64,000 nucleotides of DNA from JAAETI01 sp965368515 (lineage in GTDB: Bacteria > Actinomycetota > Acidimicrobiia > Spongiisociales > UBA5794), in assembly GCA_965368515.1 (NCBI GenBank), contig CBDUNF010000001.1:18273-82272 (forward strand). The letters run 5' to 3'. The notes beneath the pieces were generated by a model. That model was not told the DNA's origin. It ran no database searches and saw only the letters and a program-made list of their open reading frames with translations. Of this stretch, positions 48,424-56,720 are shown one piece after another (positions within the stretch are counted from its first letter, which is position 1; each line of letters starts with the position of its first letter). A program made the translations under genes and the position numbers.

Positions 48424-49164
48424 TTACTCGCCCCGTGGCGTTTTTGGTCGAAGCACGACAGCGTCGGCAGCTCCGCCGGCGCTGGTCAGCGAAGCCAGGA
48501 TCGCATCGAACATCCGCATCCGGCCGGTCTCGACCTGACGCTCAGCGAGCTCGCGAGCTGCGTGGTGATTACCCTTGAGAAGGGCGTCGAGCAGGTCACG
48601 GTGCTCACCCGCATGCAGCGATATGTCATGGTCGATCTCGAAGCCCATCGACAGCAGACGCTGCATCTCGTCGAGGAGGCTGGCCAGGGAAGCAGCCAGG
48701 CGTTCACTTCCGGAGGCGCTCGCCAGGATCTCGTGAAAGCGGAGCACCTTCGCCACACTCTGCTCGTAGGTATCTTGGTCAGTGTCCTCCACAAGCGTGC
48801 GCAGTTGTTGGAGCTGTTCGGGTGTCGCTCTGGTGGCTGCCAGTTCCGCGGCTGCCGGTTCGAGGATCTGACGGAGTTGGTAGATCTCCTGGACATCGGC
48901 GAGGGTCACCTCGGTAACCCGGTATCCGTGTCTGGGCTGAACCTCGACAAACCCTTCGTGGATCAGCATGCCGAGTGCCCGCTTCACCGGTGTCTTGCTC
49001 ATGTTGAGTCGTTCGGCGATGTCGCCCTCGATCACCCGCGTGCCGGGCGGCAGGATGCACCGCAGGATTTCATCACGAAGCACCTTATAGGCGGTTTCGG
49101 TAGCGCTGCGGCCCCTGGTGTCGGATTCTGATGTCTCCCCGAGAATTGCGCGATAGCTTGGCAT
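48424..49164 (-). CDS. GntR family (FadR/FCD) transcriptional regulator
   Basis: This 246-residue regulator has a winged helix in about 20-90 (CILPPGTRVIEGDIAERLNM, then SKTPVKRALGMLIHEGFVEV and QPRHGYRVTEVT) and an all-helical FCD ligand domain (YQLRQILEPAAAELAATRAT to the end). FCD domains often bind a metal ion that coordinates a carboxylate effector; the His-rich patches FHEIL, HAGEHRDLL are consistent. It is divergent from the CDF-Dpp-cupin operon and is the obvious candidate regulator. Confidence 0.88.
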   Translation of the reverse strand: MPSYRAILGETSESDTRGRSATETAYKVLRDEILRCILPPGTRVIEGDIAERLNMSKTPVKRALGMLIHEGFVEVQPRHGYRVTEVTLADVQEIYQLRQILEPAAAELAATRATPEQLQQLRTLVEDTDQDTYEQSVAKVLRFHEILASASGSERLAASLASLLDEMQRLLSMGFEIDHDISLHAGEHRDLLDALLKGNHHAARELAERQVETGRMRMFDAILASLTSAGGAADAVVLRPKTPRGE

Positions 49165-49218
49165 TTCAGTTTGACGCCTCTGATATTCTTTAACTACGGT
49201 ACAAAAGTCCTACAGAAT

Positions 49219-49243
49219 GGCTCCTGCAGGTATTACAGGAGCC
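49219..49243. promoter_or_regulatory. Inverted repeat in the CDF leader
   Basis: GGCTCCTG (49219-49226) and CAGGAGCC (49236-49243) form an 8-bp perfect inverted repeat with a 9-nt spacer, between a -35-like TTGACG (49171-49176) and the CDF ribosome site. It could be a regulator operator or an RNA hairpin affecting translation. Confidence 0.5.
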
Positions 49244-49266
49244 TGTCCCGGCAGAAGGATAGCGTT

Positions 49267-50409
49267 CTGAACACCAACGAATCAGGGATCAACATAGGCG
49301 ACACGGATCATGAACACGCCGACGGCGATGGTGCTGAGGCCCACACCCACACCGTCCAGGACGGTGACCACTCCCACGAGCACAACCATGACCACGACCA
49401 CGAGCACCCGACGGGTATCTGGGGTCGGATCAAGTCGATGTATGCTCCCCATAGCCATGATGCCGCCGATTCGATAGATACCGCGCTCGAGTCGTCGGCC
49501 AAGGGAATACGGGCGGTCAAGATCTCACTGGTCGGCCTGATGTCAACCGCCATCGTCCAGGTTTTCATCGTGATCCTCACCGGATCGGTCGCTCTGCTGG
49601 CGGACACGATCCACAACTTCTCCGATGCGCTCACCTCGATTCCGTTGTGGATCGCATTCATTCTTGGACGCCGCGCTGCGACCAGCTCGTACACATACGG
49701 TTATCGCCGCGCAGAAGACCTGGCGGGTTTATTCATTGTGTTCATGATCGCTTTGTCGGCGGTATTAGCTGCATGGGAGTCCATCGACCGGCTGTTCAAT
49801 CCACAGGATGTCGAGAATCTGTGGCTAGTTGCTGTCGCCGCGATCGTCGGGTTCATCGGTAATGAGATCGTTGCCATCTACCGCATACGGGTCGGGCGGT
49901 CCATTGGTTCCGCGGCCCTCGTCGCTGATGGATACCACGCCAGAACTGATGGGTTGACCTCGCTTGCCGTGCTCTTTGGTGCGATCGGGGTCGGTCTCGG
50001 CTTTCCCGCCGCCGACCCGATAATCGGTCTGCTGATCACCTTCGCCATCCTGTTCATCCTCAAAGATGCCACCAAGCAGGTATTCCGCAGACTGATGGAC
50101 GGTGTCGACCCGTCGACCGTGGCCGAAGTTGAGACTCACAGTGCCGCAGTCCCCGGAGTGCTCAGCGCCGAGCGAGTACGGGTACGCTGGGTCGGGCACA
50201 GGCTCGATGCGAGTCTGCAAATCGTCGTGGATCGGACGCTATCCGTTCTGGAAGGTCACGACATCGCGTTGGAGGTCAGGAAAGCATTGGTTGAGTCGAT
50301 CCCACATCTGGACCATCTTGTTGTCCATGTCGAGCCAAACGGTGATGGTCACACGGACTTCACTCCCGCGCACACCGCGCTCACCGAGCATGACCATCAT
50401 CCATCGTGA
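49267..50409 (+). CDS. Cation diffusion facilitator (CDF) metal efflux protein
   Basis: The protein of about 380 residues has a His-rich N-terminus (HSHEHNHDHDHEHPTG), then six spans with the CDF metal-site signatures VALLADTIHNFSDALTSIPL (D-x2-H-x2-x-D) and SAALVADGYHARTDGLTSLA (H-x3-D), and a cytoplasmic C-terminal domain ending in another His cluster. It exports Zn2+, Co2+, Ni2+ or similar in exchange for H+. The start is uncertain: the only ribosome site (AAGGA, 49255-49259) points to CTG 49267; TTG 49171 is further upstream but lies in the promoter. The stop overlaps the Dpp ATPase start (GTGA), an unusual link. Confidence 0.85.
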   Translation: MNTNESGINIGDTDHEHADGDGAEAHTHTVQDGDHSHEHNHDHDHEHPTGIWGRIKSMYAPHSHDAADSIDTALESSAKGIRAVKISLVGLMSTAIVQVFIVILTGSVALLADTIHNFSDALTSIPLWIAFILGRRAATSSYTYGYRRAEDLAGLFIVFMIALSAVLAAWESIDRLFNPQDVENLWLVAVAAIVGFIGNEIVAIYRIRVGRSIGSAALVADGYHARTDGLTSLAVLFGAIGVGLGFPAADPIIGLLITFAILFILKDATKQVFRRLMDGVDPSTVAEVETHSAAVPGVLSAERVRVRWVGHRLDASLQIVVDRTLSVLEGHDIALEVRKALVESIPHLDHLVVHVEPNGDGHTDFTPAHTALTEHDHHPS

Positions 50410-52520
50410 AGTCGGCGCAACGGTTGTCGCGCTCGATCCAGCAAGGGGCTGAGATAGCGGACAGCGGTGCGTTGCTTTCGGTCTCTGACCTACGCGTCGA
50501 GTTTCCGTTGCCGGACCGCACCGTATATGCGGTTAACGGAGTCGATCTCGACGTGCACGAGGGGGAAGTATTCGCCCTGGTGGGTGAGTCGGGGTCGGGC
50601 AAGAGCGTCTCGATGCTGAGTGTGATGGGACTCGTGCCTTCGCCGCCGGGACGAGTATCCGGGTCGATCAGATTTCGCGGCAACGAACTGACCTCGCTCA
50701 GCCGCTCGGCGATGAACAAGATTCGCGGCGCCGAGATCGGGATGATCTTTCAGGATCCGATGTCGTCGCTAAACCCGGTGCACCCGGTCGGCCGTCAGAT
50801 CGCCGAAGTGCTGCGTCTGCACCGCAAGGTGACCAGGGCGGATGCGATGGCTCGTGCGATCGACTTGCTAGACCGTGTTGGCATTCCGAACGCCTCCCGT
50901 CGCGTTCGTGACTACCCCCACGAGTTTTCGGGCGGGATGCGCCAGCGGGTCATGATTGCAATTGCGTTGGCTTGCGAACCGCGTCTGCTGATTGCCGATG
51001 AGCCGACCACCGCACTAGATGTGACGGTGCAGCGTCAGATTGTGGCGTTGGTGAAGGAGCTGCAATCCGAGCTAGGCATGGCCGTGGTGTGGATCACCCA
51101 CGATCTTGGCGTTGTCGCTGAGATCGCTGACCGAGTAGCCGTCATGTACGGGGGAAGAATCATGGAGTCCGGCGGGTCGCACCGCCTCTATGCCGCCGCC
51201 CGGCATCCGTACACAACGGGCCTGCTGCGTTCTATCCCTCGGATCGACACTCCGACCACGGCTTGGCTTCCTGAGATCCCGGGTACACCCGCTCCCATCC
51301 TTGCGCCGCTCACCTCGTGTCCCTTCCACACGCGGTGTCCGATGAGCGACGACGCGTGCCCGAATGCGCTCCCCGACCTCGAGCGGATCGAAGTCGACGG
51401 CCACTATGCCGCATGTCTCCACGCCGAGTTCATCGGTCCCGCTGACGAACTCTGGCCGGTCGAGGATGACAACCGAGCCCAGACCGCGCCCGATATGGGC
51501 GACACCGTTATCAACATCGAGAACCTCAAAGTGCACTTTCGAGTGCAGCGCGGCGGCAGGCAACGGAGGAAAACGTTCGTGCGGGCGCTCGACGGTGTGG
51601 ATTTGCAGATTCACCGCGGCATGACCCTCGGCCTGGTTGGCGAGAGTGGATGTGGGAAGAGCACACTGGGTCGTGCTCTTGTGGGCCTGGTCGAGCCGAC
51701 CGAAGGCGAGATCCGCGTCAACGGCGATCCGCTGAACACCAAGAGTGGCCCTCATCGCCGCACGGTGCAGATGATCTTCCAGGATCCGTTCTCGTCGATG
51801 AACCCCGGCATGCGTGTTGGCGATGTTGTAGCCGAGCCGATGCGGGTTCACCGCATCGGCACCGCCGAGGAGCGAGCGGAGAAGGTCGGCGAGCTGCTCG
51901 AAAAGGTGGGGCTGGATCGGGATGCCGTTCTACGTCACCCCCATGAGTTCAGCGGTGGGCAACGACAGCGCATCGCAATTGCACGTGCCCTAGCAGCCGA
52001 CCCGGAAGCGATCGTGTGCGACGAACCGGTATCCGCTCTCGATGTGTCTGTGCAGGCACAGATAGTCAACCTGCTTCATGAGACGCAGCAGGAGCTTGGT
52101 CTGTCGCTGATTTTCATTGCCCACGACCTAGCCGTGGTGCGTCACATCTCCCATGAGATCGCCGTTATGTATCTGGGGCAGATCGTCGAACATGCACCTC
52201 GTGATGCCATCTACGATGAGCCTCTGCACCCCTACACGAAAGCTCTCCTTGCCGCAGTACCCGTACCCGACCCCAATGAGGCCGATTCGATCACACCGCC
52301 ATTGCAGGGGGATCTACCGGACCCTGCCGACCCGCCTACCGGGTGTCGATTTCACACGCGCTGCCCGGTCGCAGTCGCAGGGCTCTGCGACGAGCTAGTT
52401 CCGGACCTGCGCGAGATAGGTCGCGAGCGTCGGGTGGCCTGCCATCTCGTTGATCCTGTCAGCGCAGAGATCGAGCATCGCATAAACGCTGGAACCAGCG
52501 GCATGCCAACGAACGACTAG
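50406..52520 (+). CDS. Fused DppD-DppF-type ABC transporter ATPase
   Basis: This 704-residue protein contains two peptide/nickel-type ATPase domains. Domain one (about 25-330) has Walker A VGESGSGKSVSM and signature FSGGMRQRVMIAIALA with Walker B LLIADEPTTALDV; domain two (about 365-690) has VGESGCGKSTLG, FSGGQRQRIAIARALA and AIVCDEPVSALDV. Each ends in the oligopeptide-type C-terminal region with cysteines (CPFHTRCPMSDDAC and CRFHTRCPVAVAGLC), which often hold an Fe-S cluster in this family. It energises import by DppB/C-like permeases downstream. The GTG start overlaps the CDF stop codon. Confidence 0.9.
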   Translation: MKSAQRLSRSIQQGAEIADSGALLSVSDLRVEFPLPDRTVYAVNGVDLDVHEGEVFALVGESGSGKSVSMLSVMGLVPSPPGRVSGSIRFRGNELTSLSRSAMNKIRGAEIGMIFQDPMSSLNPVHPVGRQIAEVLRLHRKVTRADAMARAIDLLDRVGIPNASRRVRDYPHEFSGGMRQRVMIAIALACEPRLLIADEPTTALDVTVQRQIVALVKELQSELGMAVVWITHDLGVVAEIADRVAVMYGGRIMESGGSHRLYAAARHPYTTGLLRSIPRIDTPTTAWLPEIPGTPAPILAPLTSCPFHTRCPMSDDACPNALPDLERIEVDGHYAACLHAEFIGPADELWPVEDDNRAQTAPDMGDTVINIENLKVHFRVQRGGRQRRKTFVRALDGVDLQIHRGMTLGLVGESGCGKSTLGRALVGLVEPTEGEIRVNGDPLNTKSGPHRRTVQMIFQDPFSSMNPGMRVGDVVAEPMRVHRIGTAEERAEKVGELLEKVGLDRDAVLRHPHEFSGGQRQRIAIARALAADPEAIVCDEPVSALDVSVQAQIVNLLHETQQELGLSLIFIAHDLAVVRHISHEIAVMYLGQIVEHAPRDAIYDEPLHPYTKALLAAVPVPDPNEADSITPPLQGDLPDPADPPTGCRFHTRCPVAVAGLCDELVPDLREIGRERRVACHLVDPVSAEIEHRINAGTSGMPTND

Positions 52521-52546
52521 AAGAACAAACGAGGGAAGGAAAGCAA

Positions 52547-54253
52547 ATGAGAAAAACGACCCTGGCGATACTGCTGTTGGTTTTGGCTCTCGTTGCCGGC
52601 GCCTGCAGCGGGTCAGATTCAGACCCGACGACCACGGCCGGTAGCGGCGGTGCGACCGAGACCACGGCTCCATCAGGCGACGGCGATACACCAGAAACCA
52701 CTCAGCCCCCTTCGGCTGAGCCGATCACGGTGCGGGCGGCCATAACCGGCGACGAGGACACCATCAATCCATTCAGCTACATCAGTGGATTCCCCGGTTG
52801 GAACCTGTTGATGTTGCAGTACGACTCACTGATGCAACTCGACGCCTCCGGCATACCGCAGCCCTGGTTAGCCGAGACCGTGACTCCGAACGCGGACCTG
52901 ACTGAGTACACAATGACCATTGTTGACGGGGTGACCTGGCACGATGGTCAGCCGCTCACAATCAACGACGTCAAGTTCACGTTTGACTATTTCATCGCCA
53001 ACGCAACGGGACGTTTCTCGCGTGACTTGCGCGGTGTTGAGTCGGTCGAGATCTCGGACGCCGGTGAGCTTGTTGTCGGTCTGGCAGCACCGAACCCAGC
53101 GTTCGACCTCGTGGCCCTCGCCGACATCCCAATCCTCCCTCAGCACGTATGGGAAGGCATCGACACACCGTCTGAGCAGACCCTCGACATCGTGACCAAT
53201 GTCGGCTCCGGCCCATACATGATGACCGCATACCAGCAGGATCAGAGCTACCGGTTGGCGGCGAACCCTGACTACTTCCGGGGAGCGCCCAATGTCGACG
53301 AACTCGTCATTGTTGTGTTCGCGGACGATTCCGGTGCGTTGGCGGCGATTCGATCTGGCGAGGTCGACGTGATCTTTGACCGGGTGAGCCCGGAGCAGAT
53401 CGCGTTGCTCGACGCACAGGACCCGCTTGATATCGCACAGGGACCGGAGTTTACGACTCAGATGGTGAACTTCGATGCGAGCAAGGCCCCATTCAGCGAC
53501 CTTGCGGTTCGGCAGGCGATGCAGCTTGCGATCGACAATCAGGACAGTGTCGACACTGTCTATCTCGGGTCCGCCACGGTCGGCAGTCCCGGGTGGGTCC
53601 ATCCGGACAAGCCGGTCTACAACTCAGCTGTTACGCCGATTTACGACGTTGCGGCGGCCAACGCGCTGCTTGACGACGCCGGGTACGTCGACAGCGACGG
53701 TGACGGCGTCAGGGAGTTCGATGGCCAACCGATGGCATTCGAGATGCTCACGAATTCGTGCGACTCGCTGCGACTACGCATCTCCGAGCTAGTTTCCGAA
53801 ATGCTCGGCGAGATTGGTATTGCAGTGACAGTCGCCTCGGTCGAGACGGCGACCTGGGAGGAGGCCGTCTGGCCCGGCTTCGACATCAGCAACGGTCGCA
53901 ACTACGAGATGGCGGCATGGGGCTGGTCGGCGCCGATCCAGGCAAACACGATCCGAATCGCAGAGCTCGTCAACAGCGATCCGGGGACGGGGTTCCTCAA
54001 CCTCACCGGGTTTGCCAACGCCGAGATCGATTCGATTTCAGCCGCGCTGCTGACTGAGGCCGATCCGGCCGCAGCGGAGGCCTTGATCAAGGATCTGCAG
54101 GTGCTGATCGCCGAGCAGGTGCCGTTCGTGCTACTCGCCTATCCCGACGGTGCATACGTCTACAACTCCGAGGTCTACGCGGACTGGGAATTCATCGCCG
54201 GTCAAGGGATCGTGAGCAAGGTATCGCTCATCCCCGCAAGCGGTAGGCCGTAA
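52547..54253 (+). CDS. Peptide/nickel-type ABC transporter substrate-binding lipoprotein
   Basis: This 568-residue SBP_bac_5 protein has a lipoprotein signal MRKTTLAILLLVLALVAGAC (Cys20) and Thr/Gly/Asp-rich linker. The mature domain shows WLAETVTPNADLTEYTMTIV, VTWHDGQPLTINDVKFTFDY and NVGSGPYMMTAYQQDQSYRL, as in DppA/OppA/NikA. The ligand may be a peptide, an opine-like metallophore or a metal complex; the CDF exporter in the same operon makes the last two worth testing. Start follows GAGGGAAGGAAAGCAA. Confidence 0.9.
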   Translation: MRKTTLAILLLVLALVAGACSGSDSDPTTTAGSGGATETTAPSGDGDTPETTQPPSAEPITVRAAITGDEDTINPFSYISGFPGWNLLMLQYDSLMQLDASGIPQPWLAETVTPNADLTEYTMTIVDGVTWHDGQPLTINDVKFTFDYFIANATGRFSRDLRGVESVEISDAGELVVGLAAPNPAFDLVALADIPILPQHVWEGIDTPSEQTLDIVTNVGSGPYMMTAYQQDQSYRLAANPDYFRGAPNVDELVIVVFADDSGALAAIRSGEVDVIFDRVSPEQIALLDAQDPLDIAQGPEFTTQMVNFDASKAPFSDLAVRQAMQLAIDNQDSVDTVYLGSATVGSPGWVHPDKPVYNSAVTPIYDVAAANALLDDAGYVDSDGDGVREFDGQPMAFEMLTNSCDSLRLRISELVSEMLGEIGIAVTVASVETATWEEAVWPGFDISNGRNYEMAAWGWSAPIQANTIRIAELVNSDPGTGFLNLTGFANAEIDSISAALLTEADPAAAEALIKDLQVLIAEQVPFVLLAYPDGAYVYNSEVYADWEFIAGQGIVSKVSLIPASGRP

Positions 54254-54264
54254 CTCCCGAGCCT

Positions 54265-54290
54265 GGGGAGAGCGCTGCGGCGCTCTCCCC
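54265..54290 (+). promoter_or_regulatory. Strong hairpin between SBP and permease genes
   Basis: GGGGAGAGCGC (54265-54275) pairs perfectly with GCGCTCTCCCC (54280-54290) around TGCG. It lies 12 nt after the binding-protein stop codon with no U-tract, in the same position as at 9010 and 40330. Confidence 0.65.
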
Positions 54291-54311
54291 GCACCGGGAA
54301 CGGAAGGACTG

Positions 54312-55283
54312 ATGCGACGATTCGGACTGCGCCGACTCGACCAGTACCTGGTCGTATTTGTGGTGGCTGTCAGCCTCAATTTCATGCTGCCCCGGCTCAT
54401 GCCCGGCAACCCGCTGGCCTTGTTGGCAGGTGTTGATGTCGGGCTGATGACAGCGGAGCAACGCGCCGAGGTCATCGACCAGGTGGGGCTGGATGCACCG
54501 CTGATCAGCCAGTTTGTCGACTATTGGAAGGCCGTCCTCACCGGCGATCTCGGGTTCTCGTACAAGTCCGGACGGCCCATTTCGGAGATGATCGGGGAAC
54601 GGCTCCCCTGGACCCTTCTCATCACCGGTGCAGCCCTCTTGATCTCGGCGATCAGCGGGATTGTCCTGGGCGCGTTCTCGGCGTGGCGCCGCGGGAAGAA
54701 AACCGACCTGGGGTTACTCACCGGGATGATCTCGCTGCAGTCCTTGCCCTCGTTTTGGCTGGGCATGTTGCTCATCTCGATATTTGCCGTGCAATTGGGT
54801 TGGCTTCCTTCATTTGGTGCGGTGACCCCAGCTTCTGACGCTGTGGGTTTGGCCCACGTCCGAGACATCGCGGAACACGCGATCTTGCCGATAGTGACTC
54901 TCACGGTGCTATCGATTCCTGGTGTCTATCTGACAATGAGGTACTCGATGCTGGAGGTCCTTGGCGATGACTTTATCCGCACTGCTCGGGCCAAGGGCGC
55001 TTCCGAGAGTCGGATCCTCTTTGGTCACGTTGCGCGCAACGCAATTGCTCCGGTTGTCACGTTCCTGGCGATCCGGTTTGCCTTTGCGTTCGGTGGGTCC
55101 GTGATTATCGAGACGGTCTTCTCGTACCCCGGCTTGGGCCGGCTTGTGTTTGAGGCGGTGTCGGGGCGTGACTATCCGGTGATGCAAGCCGCTTTCCTAG
55201 TTTTCACCGTTGCCGTCTTGCTGGCCAACCTGTTTGCCGACCTGTTGTACCCGATCCTCGACCCCCGTATGCGTGAGCAATGA
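54312..55283 (+). CDS. dppB: DppB-type ABC transporter permease
   Basis: This 323-residue permease has the DppB/OppB/NikB layout: N-terminal span and LPRLMPGNPLALLAGVDVGL, the conserved GLDAPLISQFVDYWKAVLTG (about 57-76), GDLGFSYKSGRPI, and the EAA loop DDFIRTARAKGASESRILFG. Six spans. It overlaps dppC by ATGA and follows the intercistronic hairpin. Confidence 0.92.
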   Translation: MRRFGLRRLDQYLVVFVVAVSLNFMLPRLMPGNPLALLAGVDVGLMTAEQRAEVIDQVGLDAPLISQFVDYWKAVLTGDLGFSYKSGRPISEMIGERLPWTLLITGAALLISAISGIVLGAFSAWRRGKKTDLGLLTGMISLQSLPSFWLGMLLISIFAVQLGWLPSFGAVTPASDAVGLAHVRDIAEHAILPIVTLTVLSIPGVYLTMRYSMLEVLGDDFIRTARAKGASESRILFGHVARNAIAPVVTFLAIRFAFAFGGSVIIETVFSYPGLGRLVFEAVSGRDYPVMQAAFLVFTVAVLLANLFADLLYPILDPRMREQ

Positions 55284-56134
55284 TGGGTATGACATTGCGC
55301 TCGCGGGAACGGAAGGTCAGGCGGAGCCTGGCTGATCGGCTCGGGATCATCGGTGGCGTGATTGTCGTGGCGTTGCTCATCATGGCCGTCTTCGCTCCAT
55401 TGCTAGCACCGTACGATCCGACAGAACGTGTCGGGATCCCATTCTCTGCTCCAAGTGCCGAACATTGGCTCGGAACGAACGATGTTGGCCAGGACCTGCT
55501 CTCGGAACTCATCTTCGGTGCCCGGGTGTCACTGACGGTGGGTGTGGTCGCAGCCGTTGTCGCATTGTTCCTGGGCACCACGGTCGGGATCCTCGCCGGC
55601 TACTACCCGAAGCGGCTTGGGACGATCTTGATGCGCAGTGTCGATGTGGTGCTGATTCTTCCGTTCTTGCCACTACTGATCATCCTCGCGGCCTACCTGG
55701 GGAGGAGTCTGTTCAACACGATCATCGTGATCGGAGTGCTCATCTGGGCAGGTCCGGCCCGGGTGATCAGGTCGCAAGTGCTGTCGCTACGGTCCCGCGA
55801 ATACGTATTGGCGTCACGGACCATGGGTGCCCCCGATCGGTGGGCAATCGTTCGCCACGTCCTGCCCCGAACGGCGCTCCTGGCGACTGGGACCTTTGTG
55901 CGAGCAGTTTCGACTGCCATTCTGCTCGAGGCAGCTCTGAGCTTTCTTGGTCTCGGCGATCCGATTCAGAAGAGTTGGGGCTCGATCCTCTTTTGGGCGC
56001 AGGCGCGCGGAGCGTTTCTCACGCCGGCCTGGAAGTGGTGGGTGCTGCCGCCGGGGCTGATGATCATGGCGGCATCCCTCGGCTTCGCTCTCATCGCGTT
56101 CGCCATGGAGGAACGAATCAATCCCCGTCTCTGA
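55280..56134 (+). CDS. dppC: DppC-type ABC transporter permease
   Basis: This 284-residue permease has the DppC N-terminal block (PLLAPYDPTERVGIPFSAPS, HWLGTNDVGQDLLSELIFGA) and the EAA loop REYVLASRTMGAPDRWAIVR (about 172-191). LLEAALSFLGLGDPIQKSWG is the usual late signature. Six spans. It pairs with DppB. The cupin gene follows after 40 bp. Confidence 0.92.
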   Translation: MMGMTLRSRERKVRRSLADRLGIIGGVIVVALLIMAVFAPLLAPYDPTERVGIPFSAPSAEHWLGTNDVGQDLLSELIFGARVSLTVGVVAAVVALFLGTTVGILAGYYPKRLGTILMRSVDVVLILPFLPLLIILAAYLGRSLFNTIIVIGVLIWAGPARVIRSQVLSLRSREYVLASRTMGAPDRWAIVRHVLPRTALLATGTFVRAVSTAILLEAALSFLGLGDPIQKSWGSILFWAQARGAFLTPAWKWWVLPPGLMIMAASLGFALIAFAMEERINPRL

Positions 56135-56174
56135 CGACAACCAGGCGTGATCCGGCCAACAACAGGAGATGCAA

Positions 56175-56720
56175 GTGACACACGCAGAAAGCATTCAGCC
56201 GAAGAACCTCGAGTGGATCGGCGACTGCCGTGTGCTCAGGAACCTGGACGATCAACCTGGGGTTGAGACCGTGGAGGGCAGGCTCGTTCCGCTCTTGACC
56301 GGGGCCAAGATTCGTTCGCACGTGATTGTCATGCACCCGGGTCAGTACTGCTACGCCCATCCTCATGACACCGAGAGCATCATCTATACGGTTTCCGGCA
56401 GTTGGGTGTTCTGCACCACGGAGGATGGCAAGGAGGTACGTACGGTCATCAATCAGAACGACCTTTTCCACTTCCCCGGCGGGGTGCCGACGGGGTTCGA
56501 GACGCCATTCGACGAGCCGGCGGTGATCCTCATCCTGAAGGAAGGCAGCGAACCGTATGAGGAGATGGTCGAGGGCATGGTCGAAGCGAGGGACATGCTG
56601 GCTGCGGAAGTCAAGGCAGGCGAGCCGTTCTACTACCGCGAGCTCGAGCCGGATCACCCGGCCCGTGTCTTTGCCAGGGAAGCAACCGGGCGTGATCCGG
56701 TAGAAGCATTGGAGAACTGA
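56175..56720 (+). CDS. Cupin domain protein
   Basis: This 181-residue cupin has the first motif SHVIVMHPGQYCYAHPHDTE with histidines at about 55-57 and a downstream glutamate, and FHFPGGVPTGFETPFDEPAV as second motif region. Cupins of this size bind Fe, Mn, Ni or Zn and act as dioxygenases, isomerases or sensors. The start is GTG 56175, 6 nt after AGGAG; the ATG at 56169 directly abuts the ribosome site and is unlikely. Its stop overlaps the start of the HExxH protein (TGATG), so the two are made together. Confidence 0.82.
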   Translation: MTHAESIQPKNLEWIGDCRVLRNLDDQPGVETVEGRLVPLLTGAKIRSHVIVMHPGQYCYAHPHDTESIIYTVSGSWVFCTTEDGKEVRTVINQNDLFHFPGGVPTGFETPFDEPAVILILKEGSEPYEEMVEGMVEARDMLAAEVKAGEPFYYRELEPDHPARVFAREATGRDPVEALEN

